Notes: generated by a model not told the origin, from the sequence alone. A stretch of 64,000 nt of DNA from Brachionus plicatilis (GCA_010279815.1 QEOQ01000690.1:731887-795886); one strand, 5' to 3'. Shown: positions 20,704-33,072, counted from the stretch's first letter. Program-made: numbers and translations.

Positions 20704-22225
20704 ATGGACAAAGAAATTAAAGAATCCGAAGAATTTAAAATATTTAATATGTTGCGTGAATTGGATGCAGTGTATGGTAAACAAGTATGTACTAATACTA
20801 AATGTCCAAAGTTTCAAAAAGAAATGGAACTTAGATTCAGAACAAGAGGAAAAAAATCATCTGATAAGCATTTGAGTTGGCGTTGTAATGGCTACAAGTG
20901 TGGTACCTATAAATCTATATGGGATGGTTCATTTTTTTCTTTGTTTAGAAAAAAAATAAATATTATTATAGGTTTAATTAAATGTTGGGCTGCTCAGCTG
21001 ACTATTGTCAAAACATGTTCTATTATTAAAATGAATTTTGATGACAATGTTAGTGAAAATATGGTAGCTGGTTTGTTTGAAAAATTACGGCAAATTTGTA
21101 CGTTAAGTTTAGATAAAAAAAATATTGTATTAGGAGGATTTGGTAAGATTGTGGAAATAGATGAGTCGCTTTACGCGAAAGTAAAGCATTGGAAGGGAAA
21201 AGATCTTAGACGTGGACAAGTATGGGTTTTTGGACTTGTTGAACGAAAAACTGATAATCAATTGCCAAAATGTTATTTGCAAGTCGTAAAAGATAGAGAA
21301 GCCTTAACACTATTAAGCATTATTTACGAAAAGTGTAACCGTGGAACTACTGTCTACTCTGATTGTTGGAGTAGTTACAACAAAATATCAAATTTTAAAG
21401 ATTTTAAACACCAGACTGTCAATCACAGTCTAAACTTTGTTGACCCTAATACTGGGACGTGTACCAACAAGATTGAAAGTTTGTGGAACGCTTGCAAGCA
21501 TAAATTTAAGGAAATGCATGGTTGCAAACGTTCGAAAATTCAATCTTACATTGATGAGTTTGTTTGGCGGTACAACAATAACTGTGATCGCAAAGAATGT
21601 TTTAATTTGATATTAAAGGAAATTGCTCGATTTTACTCACCTGGTCAAAGGTAAAAATTAAAATTATTTTTCTTTTAATTATTATTACTAATTAACGAAT
21701 TTAAGTGCTGAGTATGAGGAGTTGATTCGTGAAGTAAATGGTGACCCGGAAGAAGAAGTTGAATTTTCATCTGATTATTCCGATACGGAATCCGAAAGTT
21801 CAAGTTCTAATTCTGATTCAGGTTCTGTTTCAGGCTCGCTAAATGTACATTATGAAGATGATTTTAATGATGAAAATGTGGCTGATCATCTAAATGATGT
21901 TACAATTGAAGCTTCTTGTAGTTCTAGTACTACTACTAAGACCATTCCACTAGATGTTGGTATTGATGGCACAGATGATGAGTCTGAATTAGATGTTATT
22001 GACAAAATGGACAATTTAAATATTGCTACTGCTAGCGCTAAAAACAAGTCACAAATTTATGAAAAATTGGCTAACGAAATACCTGAATGTTCAAAAGAAA
22101 CTCAGGATGTAATCAAGAAGAAATTAAGCGGCAAAAAGAATCCTATTTTATGTGAATTATGTGGAGAATATATGGATGGTGAGGCAGGAATAAAGATACA
22201 CAAAAGTAGAAAACATAAAAATTAA
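20704..22225 (+). CDS. Merlin transposase with C-terminal C2H2 zinc finger, spliced (20704-21650, 21706-22225)
   Basis: Exon 1 encodes a zinc ribbon (C29, C34, C61, C66 as two CX4C pairs, with WDGSFF after it). It also encodes the IS1016/ISXO2 catalytic domain, with D153 in VEIDES, D220 in VYSDCW and E258 in TNKIESLW. A GT at 21651 and an AG at 21704-21705, with CTAATTAAC as branch site between, define a 55-bp intron. Joining CAAAG to TGCTGAG gives SPGQ-S-AEYEEL and keeps the frame. Exon 2 adds a serine/aspartate/glutamate-rich linker and the finger CELCGEYMDGEAGIKIHKSRKH, ending the protein at 488 residues. If unspliced, translation ends at 21652-21654 after 316 residues. The second part has no ATG near its start, which supports splicing. 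The product cuts and joins the element's ends. The finger may add DNA or chromatin contacts. Confidence 0.85.
21651..21705 (+). other. Predicted 55-bp spliceosomal intron in the Merlin transposase gene
   Basis: The donor is CAAAG/GTAAAA and the acceptor is AATTTAAG/TGCTGAG, with a TACTAATTAAC branch-like string about 20 bp before the acceptor. Removal fuses two open frames exactly in phase. The intron is more AT-rich than its exons and contains an in-frame stop. Confidence 0.8.
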
Positions 22226-22364
22226 GATATTTATTACTTTAGATTTTTGAACTTAAAACTTAAAAATATTGAAAAAAATTTAAACGGTTAAATAATAGTA
22301 AAAATTGAAACAAAAAAAATTAATAAACATTTTCTAAATTTTCTGGTCCCTTTAAAAATTAAGT

Positions 22365-22493
22365 GGTCACATAAATAATTTTATTGGTCACATAAATAAT
22401 ATTATTGGTCACATAAATAATTTTATTGGTCACATAATGATGTACGTGGTCACATAATGAGTTAATTGGTCACATAATTAACCTCTTGGTCAC
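22365..22493 (+). repeat. 20-21 bp phased GGTCAC array, right end
   Basis: GGTCAC starts at 22365, 22386, 22407, 22428, 22448, 22468 and 22488. Four units share GGTCACATAAATAAT-like sequence and the others diverge. The hexamer is in the same orientation as in the left array, so the two arrays are direct and not mirror images. Confidence 0.8.
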
Positions 22494-22525
22494 TTATTGA
22501 ATCAACTTAAATTATTTGTTAAAAT

Positions 22526-22639
22526 ATTGGTCACCTATTGCACAGGTCACAAATAAATGACCACTGTTGGTCACCAAATGAGCGATATTGAATTGGTCAC
22601 ATTTTTCGTGACCTATAGGTCACATAACGTGGGAGACCC
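22526..22639 (-). repeat. Merlin right terminal inverted repeat (114 bp)
   Basis: This is an exact reverse complement of 20227-20340, ending CGTGGGAGACCC before the ATATAATA duplication. Confidence 0.95.
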
Positions 22640-22647
22640 ATATAATA

Positions 22648-25600
22648 ATAAATCCGATTTAATTTGGACAAATGTAAAGATTGATAATTTTTTATCAAAA
22701 TATAAATCGTAAATATTAGTTATTTTTGGCTAAATTTTGACTCAAAAATCAAGATTAACAGCAAAATTACTGATGCCTTAATCGCCTAATAAGCTAAGTC
22801 ACTAAAAATATTAAAAAAAATAAATTGCAGATTATTCGTTTATTCAATCAGTATTTTTACTTTTATTAATTTTTTTTAATATTGAATTTTCTTGATTGCT
22901 AAAAACTATTAAAACTGATTTTTCTTTTTGTTGATTTCGCTTTATAAATAAAACCTTTCTTTTTTGAAATAAATCAACTATTTGATCGCTAAAATAATTT
23001 TAAAAAATTCAAATCACTCGAAACTTCTAATACAGATCTAAAAAATGATTAGAAAAAAGCTATTGTTGAATTAACATTGTCAAGTCAGTCAAAAACAATT
23101 TCTTATAGGGAATTTAAATGACATGCAGCTTCCGTTAATTTAATTAATCGGATGGAAATTTGGATTTTTGAATTGTAAAAAATTCAAATTCATCATTTTA
23201 ACTTATTTATTTTGTGTCTCCCTAATGTCATTTCATGCGAAATGCTTCTTAAATAAACCAGAAATCGAATAAAGCCTACCTCAATTGAACGATTTTCCAG
23301 CATGCAAAATTTAACGCAAAAACAAAAAATATTTTGAGCTAAATTATTTAGAATTTAATTAAGAAAAAGTCTTGTTTTAAGGATAAAAAACTTCCGAATG
23401 TGGCTAAAGCATAATAGAGCTTAATTTTCATGATTTTTAAATTTCAATTTTCAATTTCAGAATTTAAAAACATTTTTTATTCGAAAAAAATTGAGATGGA
23501 AAATTGAAGTTTTATTTCTAAACAATTGATGATTTTTCAAAGTTACTTACAAAAACTTCAAAAACAAGTTATTTTACCATTTATTTTTTTGACATTTGAT
23601 TTATAATATACATTTAAACAAAAAAAGGAAGATTGAAAAATTTTAAATAAGAAAAAATGCCATAAATTTTGAAGCATTTATCCATTATTTTTAATGAAAA
23701 AAATGTATTTGCGAAAAAATTAATTTTAGATTTTTTTAATTTTCCCTAAAATGAAATTTAAAAATTAATTGACAATTAATTAAATTTTTTTAAACAAAAG
23801 ATCTAATCGATTTTTGCACAGTCTAAGTCTCGAAAAATTCGGCGACGATTCTTACGCGTAGGCTAACTTGTTTATCCTGTTCTTTTAAAAAAATTAGTCT
23901 AATAGAATTTTCTTTTGAAGATAAAAAATATTTGAATTGCATATTAATTCAAGGAAAAAATTCACTATAGATCCAGTATTAAAATTTATTGTTTTTTAAT
24001 ACACTAAATATATGTGCTAAAAAATAAAATATTTACATAAATATTGTAAACAAATATTACGCTACTTTAAATTTTTTTTTTAATCAAAGAATAACTTTGA
24101 AAAACTTCTTTTTTTTTAGCCAAAGAAATTGTGAATTTTTTCACAAGTTAATTCAGATTTAAAGTTTGCTAATTAACAACTTAAAAAATAAAATATTTTG
24201 ATATTAAATTCTTATTACAAAAATTTTTTGTATTTATAATTTAAAAAGATATAAAAATGATCAATAATTTAGTTAATATTTTATTTTAATAAACTTTTTT
24301 TCCTAAAAATTTTCCATTTATAGTGAATTTTTTTTTCCTCCATAATTTCGTAATATAAAATGATTTTAATGAAAAATTATCTTAAAGTGTATTTTGACAT
24401 TTTTAATTTTTACACAAATTTTCATCATCTCTGGTAATATTCGATATTCCTTGTAAAGACAGAAATTCGTACCAGTACTGAAAGTTTACCAAATATTTTA
24501 AATAATCAAAAAATTTAATAATTTTCAATTTTATTTAAATATTAAATATTGGTATTTTGATTAAAAGACTTACTTTAAACAAATAAAAAAATTATATAAT
24601 AAAAAAAAATGAATAAAAATAATTATGCTAGTTTATTATATAAGCCAAGTGATACTGGGAATTTTTGGTATGATAAACACGTTTTTTTCAATGTCTTAGG
24701 AATAAAAAACAGCTTCTATAGTTAAGTCAGAAAAATTGAAATTAATTTAAATTTTTTTTTTATTTAAAAATTATTTTTTTTTTTATTTTATCGATTTTTT
24801 GTATTTTTCTTACAAGCATTTAATTATGAATTTGCATGAAAAAAAAAACCTTTAACAAAGTCTTGCACCAAGATCAAAAAGATATCAAATAAATTTTTAG
24901 TATAAAGTAACGATTTTTTCAGGTAAATTCAAATATTAACAAGATATTTTGATTATTTTAGAAATTATTTAAAATTAATGGAGAAATGCTCGTTTCTTTT
25001 TAGTTTTTTGAATGCACTGGTTGAATCCATAATTTGCTAATTGATAAAAATATTTTATTTTTAGCCACTATTTTAAGCCAAAGCATTATAAAATGAATCA
25101 TTAAAATATTATAAAATGCCTTTAGCTATTTTTTCTTGTTAAAAGCAAACTCAAATCCTAAATCCAGCGAAACTGATATTGAGAAAATTCCAAAGAAACT
25201 ATTTATTTTCATTGTGCCTCTGTTAAATATTTTTTTGTTAATTCGAACCTTCGATAAAGGTAAAAAGTAATGCTTTCCAGAAAAATTTACAAGCAGCTCT
25301 CTAAATGATAACAAAACCCTTCAAATACCAGAAATAATTTAAATTTAAAAATAAAAATCTAAGGATCATATCTGAATGATGCTCCAGTTGATAGTGCTGA
25401 AGATGAGATCTCTCAATATCTGTTGATTTACGAACAAAAAACTTTTCAAAAAGGGTTGTTAATATTTTGAAAAAATATTTTATTTAATTTTTGCTTTTCG
25501 TTTAAATTAGAAAGTATATTTAACAATTTACAATTGTTTAATTTCTATAGAAAATTAGTTAGCTATTGATTTTGTTCCAGATTTTAAATCACAAAAATGC

Positions 25601-26081
25601 GCTTTTTATTCGGTTAAAAAGCTCCTTCCGTCATTTTTGAAATTAATTAGTAAGAAAAAAAAATACTGATTAAATATTTATTAATGAAAAATAGTGTTAA
25701 ATAATTATATGTAACTAGTTAATTTGTGTTTCACAACAAAAGGTTATTAAGTTAACATTAATAGATATGTTTCTGTATTATATATCTTTTCATATGAACT
25801 TGATGATTCCTGTTAATTTAAATTTAAATAAAATACTCTAGGTCCTGGGATTTAGCTAAAAGATTATCTTTTATTTATTTCTTTTTTAAGCTTAAAACAA
25901 ATATATAGTCGTGAACGTGATCGTTTAAAAATATTTTAATAACCTGTTAAATTTAACTCAATTCACCTTTTTTATTATCAATTAATTACAGCGATATCAA
26001 ATGCCATTACTCAAATTTTTTTAGCTATGAAATATTACCGGGTTTTTTTTTGATATTTATTAGTCATATTTAAGAAATTAT
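22648..26081. other. AT-rich intergenic region
   Basis: No gene is supported in about 3.4 kb. A 62-residue minus-strand frame at 25126-25314 has no recognisable motif. A slightly more CpG-containing 40-bp patch lies at about 23830-23870, without identifiable content. Confidence 0.5.
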
Positions 26082-26223
26082 AATATATTTTATTAAATAA
26101 ATGGTTTAATTCATTCATGTTTGGTCAAATTTTATAGAATGTGAATTATTAATTTGATTTTATAAGCTAAATAATTACAATCTTTATTCAATTATAAAAT
26201 AAAAATTGAAGATAAAATTATTA
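26082..26223 (+). repeat. Left arm of a distant inverted repeat
   Basis: About 142 bp is matched in reverse complement at 29137-29279 with few differences. The shared core includes TTCATTCATGTTTGGTCAAA. The 2.9 kb between the arms contains a smaller inverted repeat, a TA-flanked MITE and a Tc1-like relic. No target duplication is evident. Confidence 0.7.
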
Positions 26224-26258
26224 TCAGGCAAGTTAACGGGTTTCTTTGTATAAAATTC

Positions 26259-27020
26259 AAATTGAAAAAAAAATATGCTAGGAATAAAGCAAATTCTTGA
26301 AACTTTTTGAACTAAAAGATTATTATGTGTTGTGCATAAAATCATAATTTGTTAAATTTTTGAATTGTTTCTGTGACTAAGGCAGCCTTTGATACATATG
26401 CTCCTATTTAAATAGTTTGTCCTTATTTAAAAAATAATAAAATCATTTTTTAAATCATGCAAGCTTATTCAAAATCATTTTCTCTATTTTTGACTTATAT
26501 TGATCAAAAGTAATTCTAAAAAACTGTAAAAATGACTGAAGTTGAAAATTATTGAGAAATAACAAGAATTCGCTTTTTAAAACCATAACTTTTGATAGAA
26601 ATTAGGTAGTCTCTCAAAAATTTACTCAAGTTTACAATATTTTGAGAATAAAAAAAGTATACATTAATCTCTCAATATTTTTTTTTTTTTTGAAGAAGAA
26701 ATTTGTCTAAATTTGCATATTTATATCTAAGCCAAATTTTTCTAAGAGAAAATTTTAAAATTAAAAAAATTTATATATTTTCAATGTAAAAATAAAAATG
26801 ATTCTTTTACAGATAAAAAAGGCATCTAAGTTGGTGGTCACTTTTATTACTATTTTAATTAAAATTAAAAATTAAAAACTATTTAAATAGGAGCATCCTT
26901 AGTCATAGAAACAATTGAAAAATTTAACAAACTATGATTTTATGCACAGCACATAATAATCTTTAAGTTCACAAAGTTTCAAGAATTTAATTTATTCCTA
27001 TCATATTTTTTTTTCAATTT
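26259..27020. mobile_element. Inverted-repeat element, arms 26259-26418 and 26876-27020
   Basis: The arms are about 145-160 bp and match in reverse complement. Shared strings include GATTATTATGTG, TGCATAAAATCATA and GCTCCTATTTAAATAG. The left arm has an extra stretch of about 17 bp near its inner end. The centre of about 457 bp is AT-rich and has no coding frame. It is probably a MITE, and the target duplication is not visible. Confidence 0.65.
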
Positions 27021-27424
27021 TAAATAATGGTCGACGGAAATTTACGTTCAATTACGTGAATTTACAATATTTTACAGTAATAAATGGTTATTAAAGAAAA
27101 TAATTCCAAAAGCAAAAAATAAAATAATTCTAAAATTAACCTGGATAATGATTTAAAGCACACATCTGATATTACCTTGGACAATTAAAAGACTAAAACA
27201 TTTTAATGAATTTACTAAAAATTTAACTTTTTCATTTTAACAATTTTTATTGTAAAAAAGTTTATTTAGGTAATTTTTTTTTAAGAAAAAAAATATTAAA
27301 AACTACAAAATTCGAAGAAAAGCGTTAAGAGACTATTTTTTGCTCTTTTACAATTTACAAATATATAAATTCTTTTAAAATTTTGTAATACTGTTTAATA
27401 ATTTTGTTCCAATTTTTTCTTATA

Positions 27425-27627
27425 CCGTATTCCCTCGTTCGATTATGCCCCACCATAAATTAAGCTACAAGGTTTTGGACTATGCACCAAAGTACATCTC
27501 ACCCATGCTGAAATATTTTAGATTTGATGTTTTAATTTGCTGAAATATTTTAGATTTGATGTTTTAATTTCAAATTTAATTGCATGTCTTAGCTTGTAGT
27601 GCAGCATAATCGAACGAGGGAATATGG
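27425..27627. mobile_element. 203-bp TA-flanked MITE
   Basis: The ends are CCGTATTCCCTCGTTCGATT and the complement of CCATATTCCCTCGTTCGATT, with TA outside each (27423-27424 and 27628-27629). A 32-bp internal segment beginning TGCTGAAATATTTTAG is tandemly duplicated. The TA duplication points to the Tc1/mariner/pogo group. There is no coding capacity. Confidence 0.85.
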
Positions 27628-27971
27628 TAATTGCATTAATTGACGCAAAATTACTAATTTTAAATTGGTAAAAAAATCAATTTTCAATTTTATCTAATAT
27701 TCTGTAGTAAAAATTGGACTGTAATTCAAAATGCATCTAACTAAAGATTTTTAAAGGTCCCCTAATTTTTAAAAATTTTAATTTAATTTAATTTAATTTT
27801 GAATAAAATTAATTTTGGATTCGAAATTTGTACCAAGAAACTTGGTCTTTTAAATTAAGAACCAGTTAAAATTGTTTATCATTAAATAAAATTTATAATA
27901 AAAAACCATTTTAAGATAGTTTTTAATTTAAATAAATTCCTTAAAAAATTGTTCATAAAAACTAGATCAAA

Positions 27972-28153
27972 TCTCCTCCAAATTCTCCTGACTTGAATCC
28001 AATTGAAATGATATTAAGCGAGATGAAAAAATTTTCAAAGAAAACAGGCTTCATAATGAACCTCATGCTATTAAAGATATTTTTAAATTTCACAAGAATT
28101 TAACACCAGAAAAATGTCAATCTTATTTCAATCAATTAAAAGAAGTAAATTGA
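27972..28153 (+). pseudogene. Tc1/mariner-like transposase C-terminus, frameshifted
   Basis: The first frame reads SPPNSPDLNPIEMILSEMKK. This is the signature around the third catalytic residue of Tc1-type transposases (SPDLNPIE-x-W). A frameshift near 28040 leads to NEPHAIKDIFKF, then LTPEKCQSYFNQLKEVN and a stop at 28151-28153, matching the usual C-terminal helix. The usual tryptophan after NPIE is lost. The N-terminal two thirds are not recognisable. Confidence 0.75.
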
Positions 28154-29136
28154 ATTATATTAAAAAAATCAATTTTAAAAGCACTTTATTTGGTTATTAA
28201 AATTTTTATTCAAAAAGATGGGGATTGATCAATCATTAAGGAATTTTAAAACTATTCAATCACAAATGTATTTACATAAAATTCCTTTATTTTTGTACAA
28301 AAAATTGTTGTAATTTCGTTATTCTAAAAGATGAGGTTGGGAGTATAAGTTTTTCCTCTCAAATAAATTAATCAGACATGGTAACTGTCTTTAAAATCGA
28401 ATTATTAAAATTATTAAATTGATTAATAGTAGTTAATTAATTTAAAAAAGTGCCAATTTAATTTGATTAATTTTTTGAAATTTTTTTGTTTAAAAAAGAG
28501 TTCTCAAATAGTCAATTGCTCACCCAACATATTTTAGAAACTATTCAGAAAAGATGCAAAAAATTTTCCTACTCTGAATGGTACCCTTTAAATCTATCCT
28601 ATCAAAAAATTTTCCATGTTCAATCAACCATTAAATTAGAGCTTAATTACTCCAATCTCTCGTGTTTAATAAAAAGTTGAAAAAAAATTAAAAAAAAACC
28701 TTAAATTAAAACTAATAAAAGGGAAAGGAACAAAAAAAAAAGAATTAATCAAAGGTCATGCTTTGGAACAACCTTGGAAGAACACCTCTTAAACTAAGTC
28801 ATTATTGTGGTATAGTTATTAAAAAATTAGGAATCGCAAATTCGAATCGGTTTTAAAAAAAAATTTGAAATTAAAATTATAAAAAAAATCTACTCTCAAG
28901 CAGAATTTTTAGGAATAAAATAAAATAAATTACGAACAAAAAAAATTTGAGATTAATTTATCTTAAATTGGTAAGTATATTTTATATTCTTCTTTTTTCC
29001 TTTTAAACCGTAAAATATTTTAACATGTTTAACCTGTTACTAGGTATTAAAAATATATTTATTTTTTAACTTTCTTCTATATAATAACCTTTTTTATTTT
29101 ATTTAACTTTTTTTCGAAGGAGCTTTAGATTCTAAT
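28154..29136. other. AT-rich intergenic region
   Basis: No gene is supported. A 64-residue frame at 28486-28680 (FSNSQLLTQHILETIQKRCK) is less AT-biased than its neighbours but matches nothing I know. Confidence 0.4.
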
Positions 29137-29279
29137 TAATAATTTTATCTTCAATTTTTATTTTATAATTAAATAATGATTGTAATTATTTAGCTTTTAA
29201 AATCAAATTAATAATTCACATCCTATAAAATTTGACCAAACATGAATGAATTAAACCATTTATTAAATAAAATATATTT
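29137..29279 (-). repeat. Right arm of the distant inverted repeat
   Basis: Reverse complement of 26082-26223, with scattered substitutions. Confidence 0.7.
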
Positions 29280-31701
29280 CTTTTAAATATATTAAACGCT
29301 TCTAGTAATTTTTTGAAGAGTTGAAAAAAATTAATTGAAAAAAATATAATATTGAATACGATTTTCTGAAAGTGTCCTTAAAAGCTGGAGAGATGCGGAG
29401 GGGGCGCAGCATTCCAGAAGAAAGTAAATAATCACCTAAATAAATATTAAATTAAATTCAGTTATTTTAAACAGAAAGGCCTGTTTAAAATACTCGGTCA
29501 CTTAGTCAAAAAATATACCTATGAGATGTCAGAAATTAGAAGTAAAACCAAAATTCAATGCATATAAAAAATCATTTAAAATTTTTTTTTCTAAAAATTA
29601 GACTGTATAAAATTAAAAATAAAAAATCTGATAAACTTTATTATTATAACTATTATTATAAAAAAAAAAAGACTTTGAACTTTTCAAATATTTAAAAAGA
29701 ATCTAAATAATAATCTTCCGAATTTTTTTATAAGAGTAATTTACGTGAATTGTCATAATATAAGCCAAATAAAAATTGATTTTTTGTCAATTTTGTTAAA
29801 TTTCAGCAAATTTTTAATTTTTTTTTAAACTTAATAATAAAAATAAAAAAATTACGTAATTTTACGTTAGATTATTTTTTTTCCCATAAAAAAGGTAAAT
29901 AAGATTAAAAAATGAAATAATTTGTCTTTTAAATTTTGAATCTACTTATTTCCCACAATCAAAAACTTTTCTTTACAATTCAAAGTATTATCAACACAAT
30001 TTTAATATTCTTTAAAAAAATTTTCAGCACAAAAGAAAAATTTGTTCTATTTTGAACAAAATATGAATTAAATAGTATTTAAATTTTTTTTGAAAATGAA
30101 AAAAGTCAAATGGAAAGCTCATGAAGCAAATTTTTTTTTTATTTTAAATTAGAGATGAACTTTTGAATTCCTTTTGCTTAGAAGATCAAATGAAGTAAGA
30201 AATAAATGTTATGTTCCTAGGAAAGCGAAAGTTATAGAAAAAGGAAAAAATTTGTTTTATAATTTGAACTAATTTATTAGATAAGAATGATAATTTCAAA
30301 AAAGCCAGTTCTCACTTCAATATGACAAAAGATGAAGATCAGCAATTTCTTAAATTCATTTTTTGGTTTGATTTAACTCTAATTTAAAAATAATTTATTT
30401 TAAATATGCTACAAAAAAAATATTTTTTACATAATAAGATTTTGACAAAACCAATCTTAGGATAAGCCAAAATTATTTTTTTTAATAAAAAACTTAACAA
30501 AATTATTTCTGTATTCTTAAATTTTTTTGAAAGTTCTTCAAAATCAAATAAAAGAATAAGTGATTAAAATTTGTATATTAAGAGGCGTTATTAAATTATT
30601 TTCATGCATTTCCAAGTCATTATTAAAGATTTTTAATATTAAAGACTAAAAAAATCGATTAAATTGGAAATTTTAATTAACCAAACAAAAATAAGTAAAA
30701 TGAAAATTTTAAATCACATTATTGAGAAATCGAATTTATATCAAGTTCTGAGTATAAATAAGTGTTTTATAAATGCACATTTAGTTTAAATTTAAAAATG
30801 AAATATTAAGAAATTAAACAAAAAATAAGATAACACAATGATTATTCCAAAATTTTTTTTAAATAGAAAGAAAAAATCGATTATGAAATTCGAATCCTAT
30901 TCTAATTTAAAAAGATTATATCTATTAATAATATTAAATTAAATAAAAAATAATTTTTTCTGTCTAGCATAGATGAAAATTAATATTTTTAATTTTTATT
31001 ACAAAATAATATTTACCCTGCTTAACTTTTGGCTAATATTTAGTTTGAAGCAAGGTAATTTAATCTCGATAACTAATTTTTTTTAATCCCGAATTCGACT
31101 TGTTCTAAAACCTTCAGATTAAATTCTAAACAAGATTTCTTTTGGCTGACTGGAAAAGCTATGACTTTTAAAAATTTGATTTTTATAATCGTTAAAATGC
31201 TAGAAAAAGATGAAAAAATCAATAAATTCAATCAAAAAAATTCATAAATTTTCGGCCTTTTTCCAGCATTTTGAATCATCTAAATAAAAATATAATTTAA
31301 TTTAAAAGGTAATTCAATATCAGTTTAAAAATAAATTGAAATTTTCATATTTTTTTTATTATCCGAAAATTATGTTATAAAAAAAGATAAAATAAATGTC
31401 AAATTTCTCATTTTTTAAATAAAAAAAAAATTCCATTCATCTTATCATCTTTCAACTTAAAACACTTATGACTTTAAATGAATTAAAATTTTTTAAACGA
31501 TTGAGTAAATTTATGAAAAGAAAAAAAATGTAGTTGTATACAATAAAAGTGATAATTTGATATTTTAAAAACTGCTTAAAAATCAAATAAAAATCGAAAA
31601 ATTGTGTTATTTTTTTTTACTTTCTTTGAAAAAATTATTCAGAACAGAGTGGAAACTTTCTAAAAAACATATATATATATTTTTTTTTTTAAATTGGTTT
31701 A
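29280..31701. other. AT-rich intergenic region
   Basis: Nothing is recognisable except a short GC-rich string at about 29382-29420 (GAGATGCGGAGGGGGCGCAG), which has no identifiable context. Confidence 0.45.
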
Positions 31702-32345
31702 ATTTTTTGTGTTTGAATTACAAAATGTATCCAATGTTGAATAATATTGAAAAAGTGCGATGCTTCAAATATTTTTTTCAGTTTCAAATAAAAAAATCAT
31801 TTTAAGTTAATATTGCAAGCATCTTCATAATTGAAATTAAACTCTTAAGAGAATCTAGAATGAGTTTAATTTTTATTTGGAAATTAAAAAAAAATATTGA
31901 TATTCTTTTTTTAACTTTTAAATAATTTATTATGAAAAACTTTTAGATTAGGTGAAGTAATTGAATGGAATAGCTATCTAATAGAATGCCTAATTCCCAA
32001 AACTGATATAAAAATTTAACAATCAAAATTTAGAAATATAATTTGCTCTGATCTAGTTGGTCTGGTATTACCCTTTCAACAATCCAAAATATCCAAAAGC
32101 CCTCTCAACATAAATCTTTGCTTTTAAGCATATATAATAAAAATTAAAGAAAATTAAAATTAATTTATCATCCTTCAAATGTTTGACTTTGGGAAACAAA
32201 GATTCATATCGCAAATTTTATCTACTCCGCCCAACTTTAAATTTTTTATCTAACTTTTTTTTTCTATCTTATTTTTAAATTTTTATTTATCAATTGAATT
32301 ATTATTTTTTTAATATTACATTTAGTTTTTTTTATCTAAATAGAT
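31702..32345. repeat. Dispersed repeat R1, copy a
   Basis: It is collinear with 58313-59110 over most of its length with indels. Shared strings include GTGTTTGAATTACAAAATG, TTTTTTTCAGTTTCAAATAA and ACTCCGCCC. No coding frame or terminal repeats are visible. It may be part of a larger, undefined repeat. Confidence 0.7.
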
Positions 32346-33036
32346 GAAAAAATATCAAATATATGCATTTTATAATAAAAACACAAAAAATTAAACCAAT
32401 TGCACAATTGTTTTTTTTTAAAAATTAAATCTTAAGGGATTTTATGGGATTTTCCAAAATTTTACGTAAAATTACGTAGTTTTACGATATATTTGATAAA
32501 ATTACATATTTTTTACGAAAATCTTACCAAATGATACGCAAAATTACGCAAAAAATGGTATTTGCATTGTATTTCTTAAGCACCGTATATTTTTATTTTA
32601 TTTTTCCCTTCAAATATGCGCTCTAAAAGAAGCTGTCTTTTATGTGTCATTATGATACAAAAATTTTTATGTAGGACAAAAAATTTTCTCTTGGTCCAAA
32701 AAATTTGGTTTGGACACCTTTATCCATTAAAAAGTTATCCCAGGAAAACCTTAAGAGGATCAATTTTTGACTTTTTTAAAATTAAGTTAAAAATTGGAGT
32801 TTATATGCAAGAAATTTTGATCTAAAGGTCACAATTAAAATATATTTATGTACCATCTTAATCCTTGTAAAAATTATATTTTTGACAGTATATAATTATC
32901 AAAATCTTAAAATCAAAGCTTGCAAGGACTAGGGGTCTTTTTACCAAAGGTCAAAGCTAAATGGCCGAGTTGAAAAAATAAAATAAAAAAAATAACTTTC
33001 AATATCGAAAAGATGAATTTTATATATTATTAACAT
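32346..33036. other. AT-rich intergenic region with ACGTAA words
   Basis: Words such as TTACGTAAAATTACGTAG (about 32462-32480) recur here and at 29.85, 43.0, 45.4-46.1, 50.3 and 54.2 kb. They resemble the ends of the MITE at 45413-46134 and may be decayed copies. Confidence 0.35.
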
Positions 33037-33037
33037 T

Positions 33038-33072
33038 CAAAGGACCGCGGTGTTAATTTGACACTTTTTGAG
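33038..33072 (+). repeat. Partial terminal copy of the GGACCG-palindrome element
   Basis: CAAAGGACCGCGGTGTTAAT plus TTGACACTTTTT repeats the left end of the element at 33210 in the same orientation. It is a solo or nested end. Confidence 0.65.

Larger units (their letters stand above)
20227..22639 (+). mobile_element. Complete Merlin (IS1016-like) DNA transposon
   Basis: This 2413-bp element is bounded by 114-bp perfect terminal inverted repeats that begin GGGTCTCCCACG. It is flanked by the 8-bp duplication ATATAATA (20219-20226 and 22640-22647). GG-starting ends, 8-9 bp duplications and an IS1016/ISXO2-type DDE transposase are diagnostic of Merlin. The only gene lies between the repeats on the plus strand. 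Inside each repeat is an array of GGTCAC sites spaced about 21 bp apart. Identical inverted repeats and an unbroken transposase frame suggest recent insertion, and the element may still be active. Confidence 0.95.

Noticed and set aside
28820..28860. AATTCGAATCGG as a tRNA T-arm (B box)
   Set aside because: No A box or acceptor-stem pairing could be found at the right distance.
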